Source of the DNA: Pseudarthrobacter sp. IC2-21
Lineage (GTDB): Bacteria > Actinomycetota > Actinomycetes > Actinomycetales > Micrococcaceae
Assembly: GCF_034048115.1 (NCBI RefSeq)
Contig: NZ_CP139145.1
Coordinates: forward strand, 496,001-560,000
Reading direction: 5' to 3'
DNA length: 64,000 bases
Shown: piece by piece, positions 33,822 through 41,658 of the stretch
How positions within the stretch are numbered: the first letter of the stretch is position 1
Layout of the letters: every line of letters begins with the position of its first letter
Made by a program: the position numbers and the translations under genes
Notes under the pieces: model-generated
Told to the model about the DNA's origin: nothing
The model's database searches: none
Seen by the model: only the letters and a program-made list of their open reading frames with translations

Positions 33822-34781
33822 ATGCGCAAAGCTGAGTTGCCAGACCATCTCAAGGGCGTGGCCTTTGCCCTGCGGACGTCGGACAAAGCAGGCGTGACAC
33901 GCACCCGGACCAGGGCAAAGGATCTCGTGCCGGTGTCCCGCGGGATACGGGTTCCGCTGTCCGCACAGCCATCCGGTGCTGACGCGCTGCGGGCCTATAC
34001 GGATGTGGATGACGCATCGATACTCGCCCTTTGCTCGGCCGCGCGGATGATAGGGATACCGGTGCCGGCTCCACAGGAAGGCGACTGGCGTATCCATCTG
34101 GCAAGGCGCCGCGGTTTCGCCGCCCCACGCAGGGCCAACGTAGCGGGGCACCGCCTGACGCTGACACCGGATGAGGTCATGGAGTACGACGGCGCCCGCC
34201 TCACCACACCGGCCAGGACGTGGCTCGACCTGGCCTCCATGCGAAACTCCGTGGACGATCTCGTAGCCGCGGGGGACTACCTGGTGAACAGTCACGGGGA
34301 GGATTTTCCGTTCCCGCGCGAGTCCATATGCAGAATTCAGGAGTTGCGAGACATGATTGACCGGCATCCTGGGTTGCGGGGGATCCGGAAGGCACGCGAG
34401 GCGCTGGAACTGATCCGTGTGGGTGCTGACTCCGTCCCCGAAAGCAGGATGCGTCTAGCCCTCATAACGGCAGGATTGCCCGAACCGGTTCTGAACTTCG
34501 TCGTCCGTGGTGATTCCGGGCTGCCGGTTCTCTGGCCCGATGCGGCTTACCCCGATCACCGGATCTCCCTGCAATATGACGGTGAGCACCATACCGGTGA
34601 GGATCAGTATCAAAGGGACATAGTCCGGGCCGAGGTGGCCGCCCGCTATGGATGGCACGAGGTCCGGATTTCGAAGAACGATCTTAAGGGTGACCGGCAA
34701 GGCGTCGTTGGCAAGGTCCGCAGTGCCCTTGCCTATCGCGCCCAGAGTGCACTTCGTGCTGGTCGCGGCGCCGGACACTAG
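33822..34781 (+). CDS. DUF559 / AbiEi-like protein with Vsr-like nuclease fold (copy A)
   Basis: About 319 residues from ATG 33822; ATG 33813 is an alternative. The N-terminal half resembles the winged-helix AbiEi antitoxin-type domain, with the shared segment TTPARTWLDLASM near 127-139. The C-terminal DUF559 part has LGLRGIRKARE-like helices, PDHRISLQYDGEHH (about 247-260) and EVRISKNDL. The paralogue at 60249 has IEYEGEHH, so copy A has Gln and Asp where copy B has two Glu, and its nuclease activity may be altered. The last dozen residues (QSALRAGRGAGH) are encoded by palindrome A2. Toxin, defence or transposition-related roles are all conceivable; none is shown. Confidence 0.82.
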   Translation: MRKAELPDHLKGVAFALRTSDKAGVTRTRTRAKDLVPVSRGIRVPLSAQPSGADALRAYTDVDDASILALCSAARMIGIPVPAPQEGDWRIHLARRRGFAAPRRANVAGHRLTLTPDEVMEYDGARLTTPARTWLDLASMRNSVDDLVAAGDYLVNSHGEDFPFPRESICRIQELRDMIDRHPGLRGIRKAREALELIRVGADSVPESRMRLALITAGLPEPVLNFVVRGDSGLPVLWPDAAYPDHRISLQYDGEHHTGEDQYQRDIVRAEVAARYGWHEVRISKNDLKGDRQGVVGKVRSALAYRAQSALRAGRGAGH

Positions 34782-34797
34782 CGCGAAGTGCGCTCTC
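34744..34797. repeat. Palindrome A2, overlapping the 3' end of the first DUF559 gene
   Basis: Left arm AGAGTGCACTTCGTGCTGGT starts at 34744 and right arm ends at 34797 (CTAGCGCGAAGTGCGCTCTC), pairing at about 17 of 20 positions. It repeats the core of A1. The DUF559 stop codon TAG (34779-34781) lies in the right arm, so the palindrome is partly coding. Confidence 0.8.
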
Positions 34798-34940
34798 GGC
34801 GCAGGCGTGTACGCAAGTGTTACCCGCCCGCGTGACCGGAAACACTGCCGCTGCAGAGAAATGGCTAGGATGGTGGCTAGCCGTAAGAGGTCTACTCCAG
34901 GGTCACAACCCATAGACGAAAACTCACCATAGGAGTCAGC

Positions 34941-35960
34941 ATGCCCATTGCAACCCCAGAGATCTACTCCGAAATGATCGACCGCGCCAAGGCCGGCGGC
35001 TATGCGTTCCCGGCCGTCAACGTCACCTCTTCGCAGACGCTGAACGCGGCACTGCGTGGCTTCGCCGAGGCGGAGTCCGATGGCATCGTCCAGGTCTCCA
35101 CCGGCGGTGCGGCCTACTGGTCCGGCGCTACCACCAAGGACATGGTGGCCGGCTCGCTCGGCTTCGCGGCGTTCGCCCGCGAAGTGGCCAAGAACTACGG
35201 TGTGAACATCGCCCTGCATACGGACCATTGCCCGAAGGACAAGCTGGACGGCTTTGTCCTGCCGCTGCTGGCGGCCTCGGAGGCTGAGGTCAAGGCCGGC
35301 CGCAACCCACTGTTCAGCTCGCACATGTGGGACGGTTCCGCCGAGACCCTGCAGGAGAACCTGAAGATCGCCCGCGACCTGCTGGCCCGCACCGCTGCCG
35401 CCAAGATGATCCTCGAGGTGGAGATCGGCACCGTCGGCGGCGAGGAGGACGGCGTGGAGAACGCCATCAACGACAAGCTCTACACCACGGTGGAGGATGC
35501 CCTGGCCACCATCGAGGCCCTTGGCGCCGGCGAAAACGGCCGCTACATCACCGCCCTGACCTTCGGCAACGTGCATGGCGTCTACAAGCCCGGCGGCGTC
35601 AAGCTGCGCCCGGAGATCCTCAAGGACATCCAGGCCCAGGTGGGTGCGAAAATCGGCAAGGACAACCCGTTCGACCTCGTGTTCCACGGCGGCTCCGGCT
35701 CCTCCGATCAGGAAATCGCCGACGCCGTTTCCTATGGTGTGATCAAGATGAACATCGACACCGACACGCAGTATGCCTACACGCGTCCGGTGGCGGACCA
35801 CATGTTCAAGAACTACGACGGCGTCCTGAAGGTCGACGGCGAAGTGGGCAACAAGAAGACCTACGACCCCCGCGTCTGGGGCGCCTCCGCCGAAGCCGGC
35901 CTGGCAGCCCGCGTGGCTGAGGCCACCAAGCAGCTCGGTTCCGCCGGAAAGACGTTCTAG
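34941..35960 (+). CDS. fbaA: Class II fructose-bisphosphate aldolase
   Basis: A 339-residue zinc aldolase cleaving fructose 1,6-bisphosphate in glycolysis and making it in gluconeogenesis. Zinc and catalytic residues are visible: HTDHCPKDK (about 93-101), EVEIGTVGGEEDG (about 155-167), NVHGVYKPGGVKL (about 211-223), FHGGSGSSDQE (about 252-262) and KMNIDTDTQYA (about 273-283). TAGGAG precedes the ATG. It is followed after one base by the DUF3151 gene, a common actinobacterial arrangement. Confidence 0.97.
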   Translation: MPIATPEIYSEMIDRAKAGGYAFPAVNVTSSQTLNAALRGFAEAESDGIVQVSTGGAAYWSGATTKDMVAGSLGFAAFAREVAKNYGVNIALHTDHCPKDKLDGFVLPLLAASEAEVKAGRNPLFSSHMWDGSAETLQENLKIARDLLARTAAAKMILEVEIGTVGGEEDGVENAINDKLYTTVEDALATIEALGAGENGRYITALTFGNVHGVYKPGGVKLRPEILKDIQAQVGAKIGKDNPFDLVFHGGSGSSDQEIADAVSYGVIKMNIDTDTQYAYTRPVADHMFKNYDGVLKVDGEVGNKKTYDPRVWGASAEAGLAARVAEATKQLGSAGKTF

Positions 35961-35961
35961 G

Positions 35962-36387
35962 ATGTCCGACGAGTTCCGCAGGAACCTGATGGGCCCGGAG
36001 CCGACGCTCCTGCCAGCCGAGACGGAGGTCTACCAGCAACTGGACGCCGGCGCGGAAGCCCTGGACCTGGTGGAGAAGCACCCCACATCGTCCCTGCTGT
36101 GGGCCGTCCTGGCGGAGGAGGCGTGGGCCGAGGGCCGCACCATCGACTCCTACGCCTACTCCCGCGTGGGCTATCACCGGGGCCTGGACTCGCTGCGGCG
36201 CAACGGCTGGCGCGGCGTGGGGCCCATCCCGTGGGAGCACGAACCCAACCAGGGCTTCCTGCGGGCGCTCTACTCGCTGGGCCGGGCCTCTGCCGCCATC
36301 GGTGAGGCCGAGGAGCCCGAGCGGATCGAGAAATTCCTGAACGACTCGGACCCCACCGCGAAGGCAGCCATCGAAGCCGGCGCCTAG
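35962..36387 (+). CDS. DUF3151 family protein
   Basis: A 141-residue cytosolic protein starting one base after the fbaA stop. SDEFRRNLMGPEPTLLP at the N-terminus, then helical repeats resembling TPR units (LLWAVLAEEAWAEGRTIDSY near 44-63, YSRVGYHRGLDSLRRNGWRG near 65-84) and VPWEHEPNQGF-like IPWEHEPNQGFLRALYSLG near 88-106. The family is almost confined to Actinobacteria and often follows fbaA. Its function is unknown. A role in aldolase assembly or regulation is a guess from linkage. Confidence 0.88.
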   Translation: MSDEFRRNLMGPEPTLLPAETEVYQQLDAGAEALDLVEKHPTSSLLWAVLAEEAWAEGRTIDSYAYSRVGYHRGLDSLRRNGWRGVGPIPWEHEPNQGFLRALYSLGRASAAIGEAEEPERIEKFLNDSDPTAKAAIEAGA

Positions 36388-36400
36388 AACAAAGCAAGGC

Positions 36401-36451
36401 GGGGTCATTTTACGCCCGATAACCCATTGTTATTGGGCAGAAAGTGACCCC
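36401..36451. terminator. Palindrome downstream of fbaA-DUF3151
   Basis: Arms 36401-36422 and 36430-36451 pair at 18 of 22 positions (two more as G-U) around the 7-base loop CCCATTG. The arms begin GGGGTCA and end TGACCCC. It may terminate the fbaA operon, although it resembles the palindromes near the DUF559 genes in size and lacks a T-run. Confidence 0.65.
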
Positions 36452-36470
36452 GCGTTGTTGGTTAAAGTCC

Positions 36471-36515
36471 GACGGCGGGCGGTTACCTTTCAGAAAAAGG
36501 CGACCGCCCGCCGTC
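36471..36515. terminator. Bidirectional terminator between convergent genes
   Basis: Arms starting GACGGCGGGCGGTTACCTTT (36471-36490) and 36496-36515 pair at 18 of 20 positions with a short loop; GTTTGTCTT follows on the plus strand. It lies between the DUF3151 gene and the convergent glycosylase-like gene. Confidence 0.85.
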
Positions 36516-36533
36516 GTTTGTCTTATGGCGCCT

Positions 36534-37169
36534 CTAGCTGGCGGCCTTTGCCAGGCCGGTGCGGGCCATGGCGTCAGCGTAAACGACGCGCATTTCCTCG
36601 AGGTACTGTTCCTGCCGGGCAGGGGTTCCGGCGAATGCACGGCCGCTGAGGGACCGGACCTTGTAGGTCTTCAGGCCGCGGCGCCAGATCATGGGCACCT
36701 CGGTCTTCAGCAGCAGGTTGGCGAGGCGGTTGGCTTCGGTGCCATGGGCCACGATCACCGAGGCGCGGGGGACCAGGGCCAGGAACTTGAGCAGCGGCTT
36801 GAGGCCCGAGGAGATCTGGTCCGGCGTGAACTTGCCGTTGACCTCGCCGGGGGTGTGCCACGGGTGGACGTTCCACGGCATCACGAACTCCGGGCGCAGG
36901 CCCAGCTTCCACTGGATGCCGAGCATCCGGGTGGCGGCGTCGTCGTCGCCGGCGGTGATGAAGCCGGAGGGGTCCGCTTCCCCGATGTTGGAGTACAGGC
37001 TGATGATGCGGCACTCGTCGATGTCGTGCATGGGGTCGACGTACGGAACTTCGGTGTGGGGCTTGACGCTCTGCAGGGAATCGCACAGCTCGTTGACGGC
37101 CGCGACATTGGGCTCGTAACGGCGGCTCATGAGTTGTTCACGGAGGGATTCGGGGGCCAGGGCTGTCAT
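36534..37169 (-). CDS. Uracil-DNA glycosylase superfamily-like protein
   Basis: A 211-residue protein starting MTALAPESLREQ at 37169; the frame is open to 37334, but the upstream part is intergenic-like. AGGAG lies about 12 bases before the ATG. Candidate UDG-superfamily features are MPWNVHPWHTPGEVNGK (about 99-115, like the N--PW active-site motif of family 4 enzymes), VAHGTEANRLANLLLK (about 151-166) and an N-terminal IISLYSNIGEADPSGFIT (about 61-78). It lacks obvious iron-sulfur cysteines. The assignment is moderate; a DNA repair role is inferred. Confidence 0.6.
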   Translation of the reverse strand: MTALAPESLREQLMSRRYEPNVAAVNELCDSLQSVKPHTEVPYVDPMHDIDECRIISLYSNIGEADPSGFITAGDDDAATRMLGIQWKLGLRPEFVMPWNVHPWHTPGEVNGKFTPDQISSGLKPLLKFLALVPRASVIVAHGTEANRLANLLLKTEVPMIWRRGLKTYKVRSLSGRAFAGTPARQEQYLEEMRVVYADAMARTGLAKAAS

Positions 37170-37318
37170 ATAGTGCAAAATCTCCTGCGGGGCTCGGTGC
37201 TGCGCCAATCCGGAAAATGGGCGCAGGGGGACGCGACCATTCCGGGATGGTTTGAAATGTGGTGTGGACCGATTCCTAGTCGATCTACACCAGTCTATCA
37301 AGCCCGGCGAAACGAAAC

Positions 37319-37360
37319 GCCGGGCGCCCTCCACTAACTTGCAAGTGGACGGCGCCCGGC
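37319..37360 (-). terminator. Terminator of the MetE-like gene
   Basis: Arms GCCGGGCGCCCTCCACT (37319-37335) and 37344-37360 pair at 16 of 17 positions. On the minus strand the stem is followed by GTTTCGTTTC, and a second overlapping stem (GCCCGGCG/CGCCGGGC, 37302-37325) is possible. Confidence 0.8.
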
Positions 37361-37381
37361 GGGTGGTAAGCGGTCAGGAAC

Positions 37382-38590
37382 CTACCAGAGCCGTTTGGTG
37401 GCGCGGCGGGCGCCCTCCCCAAGGGCTTCCAGCTTGGCCACGGCAATCTGCGGATGGACCCGGCCGCCCAGCCCGCAGTCGGTGGACGCGATGACGCTTT
37501 CCCGGCCGACCAGTTCGGCGAAACGGACAATCCGGTCGGCCACGAGGTCAGGGTGCTCCACGACGTTGGTGGCGTGGGACACCACGCCGGGAATGATGGC
37601 CTTGCCTTCCGGGAGCTTGGTGTCCTCCCAGATGCGCCATTCGTGTTCATGGCGGACATTGGCTGCTTCGAAAGAGTACGCTCCTGCGTTCACCTGCAGC
37701 ACCGAGCCGATGATGTCCGCAAAAGGAATGTCGGTAGTGTGCGGTCCGTGCCACGAACCCCAGCAGACGTGCAGCCGGATCTGTTCTTCGGGCAGGCCGC
37801 GGAGGGCCCAGTTGGTGGCCTCGACGCGCAGTTGGATGAATTTGAGGTAATCCTCCAGCGACGGTTCAGGGTTGATCTGGTCCCAGCTCTCGGCCAACGA
37901 CGGGTCATCCAGCTGGACCGTCAGGCCCGCATCGATGATCGCCTTGTACTCTTCCCGCATCGCGTCCGCGCACGCGTAGACCAGTTCCTCGTCGGTCTTG
38001 TAGTACTCGTTGGACACCCGGGCGCAGGAGCCCGGAGAGAGCGACGCCACAAAACCGTCAGAAAGGCCTGCGGCAGCAAGCCCTGCCTTCAGGTTGGCGA
38101 CGTCCGAGGCCACCAGGTCCTGGCCGGTGTACGTCAACGGAGCAACTATCTTGGGCTGTGCGACGCTCTTGCGGTGGGACAGGATGCCTGAGGAGGGGTC
38201 GTTATAGGCATCGTTGAACTTCTTCCGGTCCCGCCGGTCCGGGAAGGACGTGAGCACAATATTGCCGGGCGAGGACCGGTGAACCTCGGCGTCAGCCCAG
38301 CGGTCCACGTTGGTCGGCTCCAGGCCCCCCAAGCGGGAGAACGAGTAATTCCACCAGGCGCCGTAGTCCACCGTGCTGGACATGGCATGCCCGTATTCCC
38401 CGTCGTTCGGGATATCAATGCCGAGGTCCTTCTGCCGCTGGACCACGTCCACGACCGAGGATTTCAGGAGCTCCAGGAATTCCGGCGTGACCCCGCTGGA
38501 CTCCTTGGCCTCATTTGCCGCAATCAGCTCAGGGGTGCGGGGCAAAGAACCTGCATGGGTCACGCGGACGTGGTCAGTGTTCAGGGGCAT
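37382..38590 (-). CDS. Cobalamin-independent methionine synthase-like protein (MetE C-terminal family)
   Basis: A 402-residue protein related to the C-terminal catalytic domain of MetE but lacking its N-terminal half (MetE is about 750 residues). The zinc-binding residues of the family are visible as LHVCWGSWHGPH (about 270-281) and STDCGLGGR (about 379-387). VTHAGSLPRTPELI begins the protein. It is translated just downstream of a SAM riboswitch, so it is shut off when S-adenosylmethionine is abundant. It would transfer a methyl group to homocysteine from a donor other than polyglutamyl-folate (possibly a small corrinoid or methyl-folate protein system); the donor is not known. Confidence 0.87.
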   Translation of the reverse strand: MPLNTDHVRVTHAGSLPRTPELIAANEAKESSGVTPEFLELLKSSVVDVVQRQKDLGIDIPNDGEYGHAMSSTVDYGAWWNYSFSRLGGLEPTNVDRWADAEVHRSSPGNIVLTSFPDRRDRKKFNDAYNDPSSGILSHRKSVAQPKIVAPLTYTGQDLVASDVANLKAGLAAAGLSDGFVASLSPGSCARVSNEYYKTDEELVYACADAMREEYKAIIDAGLTVQLDDPSLAESWDQINPEPSLEDYLKFIQLRVEATNWALRGLPEEQIRLHVCWGSWHGPHTTDIPFADIIGSVLQVNAGAYSFEAANVRHEHEWRIWEDTKLPEGKAIIPGVVSHATNVVEHPDLVADRIVRFAELVGRESVIASTDCGLGGRVHPQIAVAKLEALGEGARRATKRLW

Positions 38591-38603
38591 GGAAGCTTCC
38601 TTT

Positions 38604-38699
38604 CCATCGGTCCTGGCAGTAGCACCTCCGCGGACAGCAACGCCGCCCCCGAGGTTGCTGCGGTGTCAACGAGCCAGGTCTCTCGGCCGCTCCGGATGG
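38604..38699 (-). ncRNA. SAM riboswitch 1 (S-box clan, SAM-I/IV-variant type)
   Basis: Read on the minus strand, the RNA opens CCATCCGGAGCGG, then CGAGAGACCTGGCTC, ACCGCAGCAACC, and closes GGTGCTACTGCCAGGACC GATGG. P1 pairs CCATCCGG with CCGATGG. Two further copies occur at 50428 and 52368. Only about 13 bases separate its end from the ATG of the MetE-like gene, and the AAAGGAAGC ribosome site follows P1 directly, so control is probably on translation. Confidence 0.9.
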
Positions 38700-38707
38700 G
38701 TTCTCCC

Positions 38708-38736
38708 ACTTAATTCGATCTGACGGCCCTCGGCAA
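38708..38736 (-). promoter_or_regulatory. Promoter of SAM riboswitch 1 transcript
   Basis: On the minus strand TTGCCG (38736-38731) and TTAAGT (38713-38708) are 17 bases apart, and the expected start near 38701 is at the 5' edge of the riboswitch. Confidence 0.45.
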
Positions 38737-38960
38737 GTCGTCCCGGCTATATGTCGATTGTGTCTTCCTGCCGGTCCCCCCGGGCCGGACGGGGGGACAA
38801 AGTCCGTCATCGGCTAAACTTGGGTGGTAAGGGCCCCGGAACTCTTGCGTTTGCGTCGCCTCCCGGCGGACAGCACCTGAAACTTCGGGGCATTCTCATG
38901 TACGGCGCTGAGCCCTGGTAATCCCTCCGGGACCGGCCCGAAAGAATGGGGGAGGATCCC
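38716..38960 (+). promoter_or_regulatory. purA upstream region
   Basis: Gene-free spacer between the riboswitch promoter and purA. A TAAACT hexamer at 38815-38820 is the best -10 candidate, without a good -35. A CG-rich inverted repeat (GGTCCCCCCGGGCCGGACGG, 38774-38793) is present. GGGGGAGG at 38948-38955 is the purA ribosome site. I see no recognised riboswitch. Confidence 0.4.
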
Positions 38961-40250
38961 ATGCCAGCAATCGTGATCGTAGGAGCCCAGTGGGGCGACG
39001 AAGGAAAAGGCAAAGCAACCGACCTTCTAGGCGGGCGTGTTGACTACGTCGTGAAGCCCAACGGCGGCAACAACGCCGGGCACACCGTCGTCGTAGGCGG
39101 TGAGAAGTACGAGCTCAAGCTCCTTCCGGCCGGAATCCTGAGCCCCAACGCGGTTCCGATCATCGGCAACGGCTGCGTGGTGAACCTTGAGGCCCTCTTC
39201 CAGGAAATCGACGGCCTGGAGGCCCGGGGCGCGGACACCTCCAAGCTCCGGGTTTCCGCCAACGCCCACCTGGTTGCGCCCTATCACCAGGTGCTGGACA
39301 AGGTGACCGAGCGTTTCCTCGGCAGCCGCGCCATCGGCACCACCGGCCGCGGCATCGGCCCTGCCTACATGGACAAGGTGGCCCGCCTGGGCATCCGGGT
39401 CCAGGACGTCTTTGACGAGTCGATCCTCCGCCAGAAGGTGGAGGGCTCACTGCGCCAGAAGAATGAACTGCTGGTCAAGGTGTACAACCGCCGCGACATC
39501 GAGGTGGAAGAGATTGTCAGCTACTTCCTCTCCTTTGCCGAGCGCCTGCGTCCCCTGGTCATCGACAGCACCCTGGTCCTCAACAACGCCCTGGACGAGG
39601 GCAAAGTGGTTCTGATGGAAGGCGGCCAGGCAACCTTCCTGGACGTGGACCACGGCACCTACCCCTTTGTCACCTCCTCCAACCCGACTGCCGGCGGCGC
39701 GTCCGTTGGCTCGGGCATCGGCCCCACCCGCATCTCGCGGTCCATCGGCATCATCAAGGCCTACACCACCCGCGTCGGTGCCGGTCCGTTCCCCACGGAG
39801 CTCTTCGACGAGATGGGGATGTACCTGCAGAAGACCGGCGGCGAGTTCGGCGTGAACACCGGACGGCCGCGCCGCTGCGGCTGGTACGACGCCGTGCTGG
39901 CCCGCCACGCATCCCGCGTCAACGGCTTCACGGACTACTTCGTCACCAAGCTGGACGTCCTCACCGGCATTGAGCAAATCCCGGTCTGCGTGGCGTATGA
40001 CGTTGACGGCATCCGCCACGACGAAATGCCCATGACCCAGACCGAGTTCCACCATGCTGTGCCGATCTTCGAGTACTTCGACGGCTGGACCGAGGACATC
40101 ACCGGCGCCCGGACCCTGGAGGACCTCCCGGAGAACGCCCGCAACTACGTGCTGGCCCTGGAAAAGCTCTCCGGCACCCGCTTCTCCGCAATCGGCGTTG
40201 GCCCGGACCGTGACCAGACCATCGTGGTCCACGACCTCATCAACGACTGA
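38961..40250 (+). CDS. purA: Adenylosuccinate synthetase
   Basis: A 429-residue enzyme that joins aspartate to IMP with GTP in AMP synthesis. ATG 38961 follows GGGGGAGG; the usual N-terminal start [18 protein letters not shown] confirms it. The GDEGKGK P-loop (about 12-18), [14 protein letters not shown] (about 38-51) and [14 protein letters not shown] (about 128-141) carry the catalytic Asp and His. [20 protein letters not shown] (about 314-333) is conserved near the GTP-binding end. A pair of hairpins terminates it. Confidence 0.98.
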   Translation: MPAIVIVGAQWGDEGKGKATDLLGGRVDYVVKPNGGNNAGHTVVVGGEKYELKLLPAGILSPNAVPIIGNGCVVNLEALFQEIDGLEARGADTSKLRVSANAHLVAPYHQVLDKVTERFLGSRAIGTTGRGIGPAYMDKVARLGIRVQDVFDESILRQKVEGSLRQKNELLVKVYNRRDIEVEEIVSYFLSFAERLRPLVIDSTLVLNNALDEGKVVLMEGGQATFLDVDHGTYPFVTSSNPTAGGASVGSGIGPTRISRSIGIIKAYTTRVGAGPFPTELFDEMGMYLQKTGGEFGVNTGRPRRCGWYDAVLARHASRVNGFTDYFVTKLDVLTGIEQIPVCVAYDVDGIRHDEMPMTQTEFHHAVPIFEYFDGWTEDITGARTLEDLPENARNYVLALEKLSGTRFSAIGVGPDRDQTIVVHDLIND

Positions 40251-40263
40251 CACGTGGGCCCAC

Positions 40264-40370
40264 GCTACCGAGGGGCCCCAATCGAGCTTGCGGGATTGGG
40301 GAGGTAGCGGGGAGGACGTTCGACGGCGGCGGGTCACCCTGAGGGGTGGTCCGCCGCCGTCGTTGTGTGT
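40264..40370 (+). terminator. Tandem hairpins after purA
   Basis: The first stem (40264 to about 40309) pairs GCTACC...GGGGCCCCAATC with GATTGGGG...GGTAGC. The second has arms CGACGGCGGCGG (40321-40332) and CCGCCGCCGTCG (40351-40362), followed by TTGTGTGT. The second looks like the functional terminator. Confidence 0.8.
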
Positions 40371-40485
40371 GGATGGATGCAATTTACACAGGGTTAACGG
40401 TGCCGGTCTTGTGAGGGTGCAGCCGCGGCCAGCAGACTTTTTAACACGGAATGACCCAATCAGCACGAACCGGAAGGATGTTGTC

Positions 40486-40857
40486 ATGGCCGGCATGTTT
40501 GAGGTTTTTCTCGATGCGGACTCACAATTCCGGTTCAGGCTCAAGGCTCCGGACGGTACGGTGATGGCCGTGTCCGGAGCTTTCCAGGACCGGCCTGCGG
40601 TGGCGGCCGGCATTGCCGCCGTCCGGGAATGCGCAGGAACGGGGCTCGTCACCGACCTCTCCGCCGCGCCCGGGCAGACGCCGGTCCACGCCCCGGTTCC
40701 GGTGCTGCACGTCACCGCACCGGCCGCCATGACTCAGGACGCTGCCCAGCAGGCCTGCGACGAGCAGTTTGTGCCGGTCAGCCGGGTCCGCGCCTTCGCC
40801 CACTTCAACGCGGTGCGGGGACGGATTTCCGGGGCCCGCTGGACGGGCGCCGTCTAG
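40486..40857 (+). CDS. DUF1508 (YegP-like) small protein
   Basis: A 123-residue protein starting ATG 40486 after GGAAGGA. FEVFLDADSQFRFRLKAPDG (about 5-24) followed by AVAAGIAAVREC (about 38-49) matches the DUF1508/YegP unit, a small alpha-beta domain of unknown function linked in some bacteria to stress. The remaining half is Ala/Pro-rich, ending FAHFNAVRGRISGARW. Only one YegP repeat is clear; many homologues have two. Confidence 0.72.
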   Translation: MAGMFEVFLDADSQFRFRLKAPDGTVMAVSGAFQDRPAVAAGIAAVRECAGTGLVTDLSAAPGQTPVHAPVPVLHVTAPAAMTQDAAQQACDEQFVPVSRVRAFAHFNAVRGRISGARWTGAV

Positions 40858-40969
40858 ATAGGCACGGCTCCGGGTCCCCGGGCCGGGGCAGCTCCGAAAG
40901 TTTCCAAATCTTTTTCCGAGAGCGCGTAACCCCCGGCAGGTCCGGAACGATTACCCCTATGAAGCGCCG

Positions 40970-41014
40970 GTCTGAAACTTGTCCCCCATCAGGTTTCAGA
41001 CTGGCTCTTTTGTT
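40970..41014 (+). terminator. Rho-independent terminator before the sigma factor gene
   Basis: Stem GTCTGAAAC (40970-40978) with GTTTCAGAC (40993-41001), then TGGCTCTTTTGTT. It separates the DUF1508 gene from the sigma operon. The rest of 40858-41106 shows no gene. Confidence 0.85.
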
Positions 41015-41106
41015 CCTCGCGGGTACACACGTTGTTCCGGGGCCATGCGGTTACCGGAGGGTAAAGTTAGCGGGAACACCGTCCCCCCAACGAAGGCCCT
41101 ACGTCC

Positions 41107-41658
41107 GTGATCGATGCGCTGACAGACGCTGCCTTGCGTGCGCGTGCCCGGGATCCGGAACTTTTCAACGTTGTGTACCGAACCTACGCAGGGCAGGTCC
41201 TGGGCTACCTCACAGCCCGCGGGGTAGAAGATCCGGAGGCTGTTATGCAGGAAGTGTTCCTCGCCGTCCTGCCGCGGCTGGAAACGGTCACCGGTGGCGT
41301 GGCCGGGCTGCGGACCTTCGTCTTCTCGGTGGCCCACGCCCGGATGGTGGACGACCACCGGCGCCGGCGGCGGGCGCCCCTTGAGCTTCCGTTCGAACCC
41401 GACCTGGACGGGCGGGAAGAGACATCAGCCGAAGACACGGTGATGGAGCGCATCGCCCCGCAGGAGGTACAGGACCTCCTCAGCGTCCTCCCGGATGAGC
41501 AACGGGAGGTCCTGACCCTCCGCCTGGTGGCGGGCCTGACTGTCGAACAGTCAGCGGAAGTGATGGGAAAAAGCAACGGCGCCGTCAAACAGCTGCAGCG
41601 CCGCGCACTGATCCGGCTGCGCGAGCAGGCCGCAGTGAAGGAGTACGTAACGCCATGA
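41107..41658 (+). CDS. ECF-type sigma-70 family RNA polymerase sigma factor
   Basis: A 183-residue sigma factor with GTG start. Region 2 covers about residues 18-85 (VYRTYAGQVLGYLTARGVED, then AVMQEVFLAVLPRLETVTGG, and FVFSVAHARMVDDHRRRRRA as region 2.3-2.4). Region 4 covers about 115-172 (EVQDLLSVLPDEQREVLTLR and LTVEQSAEVMGKSNGAVKQL as the -35-binding helix-turn-helix). The downstream membrane protein gene overlaps by four bases (ATGA) and is the candidate anti-sigma factor. The signal and regulon are unknown. Confidence 0.92.
   Translation: MIDALTDAALRARARDPELFNVVYRTYAGQVLGYLTARGVEDPEAVMQEVFLAVLPRLETVTGGVAGLRTFVFSVAHARMVDDHRRRRRAPLELPFEPDLDGREETSAEDTVMERIAPQEVQDLLSVLPDEQREVLTLRLVAGLTVEQSAEVMGKSNGAVKQLQRRALIRLREQAAVKEYVTP

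Noticed and set aside
37382..38590. A full MetE methionine synthase
   Set aside because: The protein is 402 residues and only matches the C-terminal catalytic half; the N-terminal half is absent and no truncation remnant is seen upstream, where the riboswitch lies.
40954..41106. A short ORF reading from an ATG at 40959 into the sigma factor region
   Set aside because: It runs through a T-tailed terminator hairpin, is in a different frame from the sigma gene, and has no ribosome site or domain.
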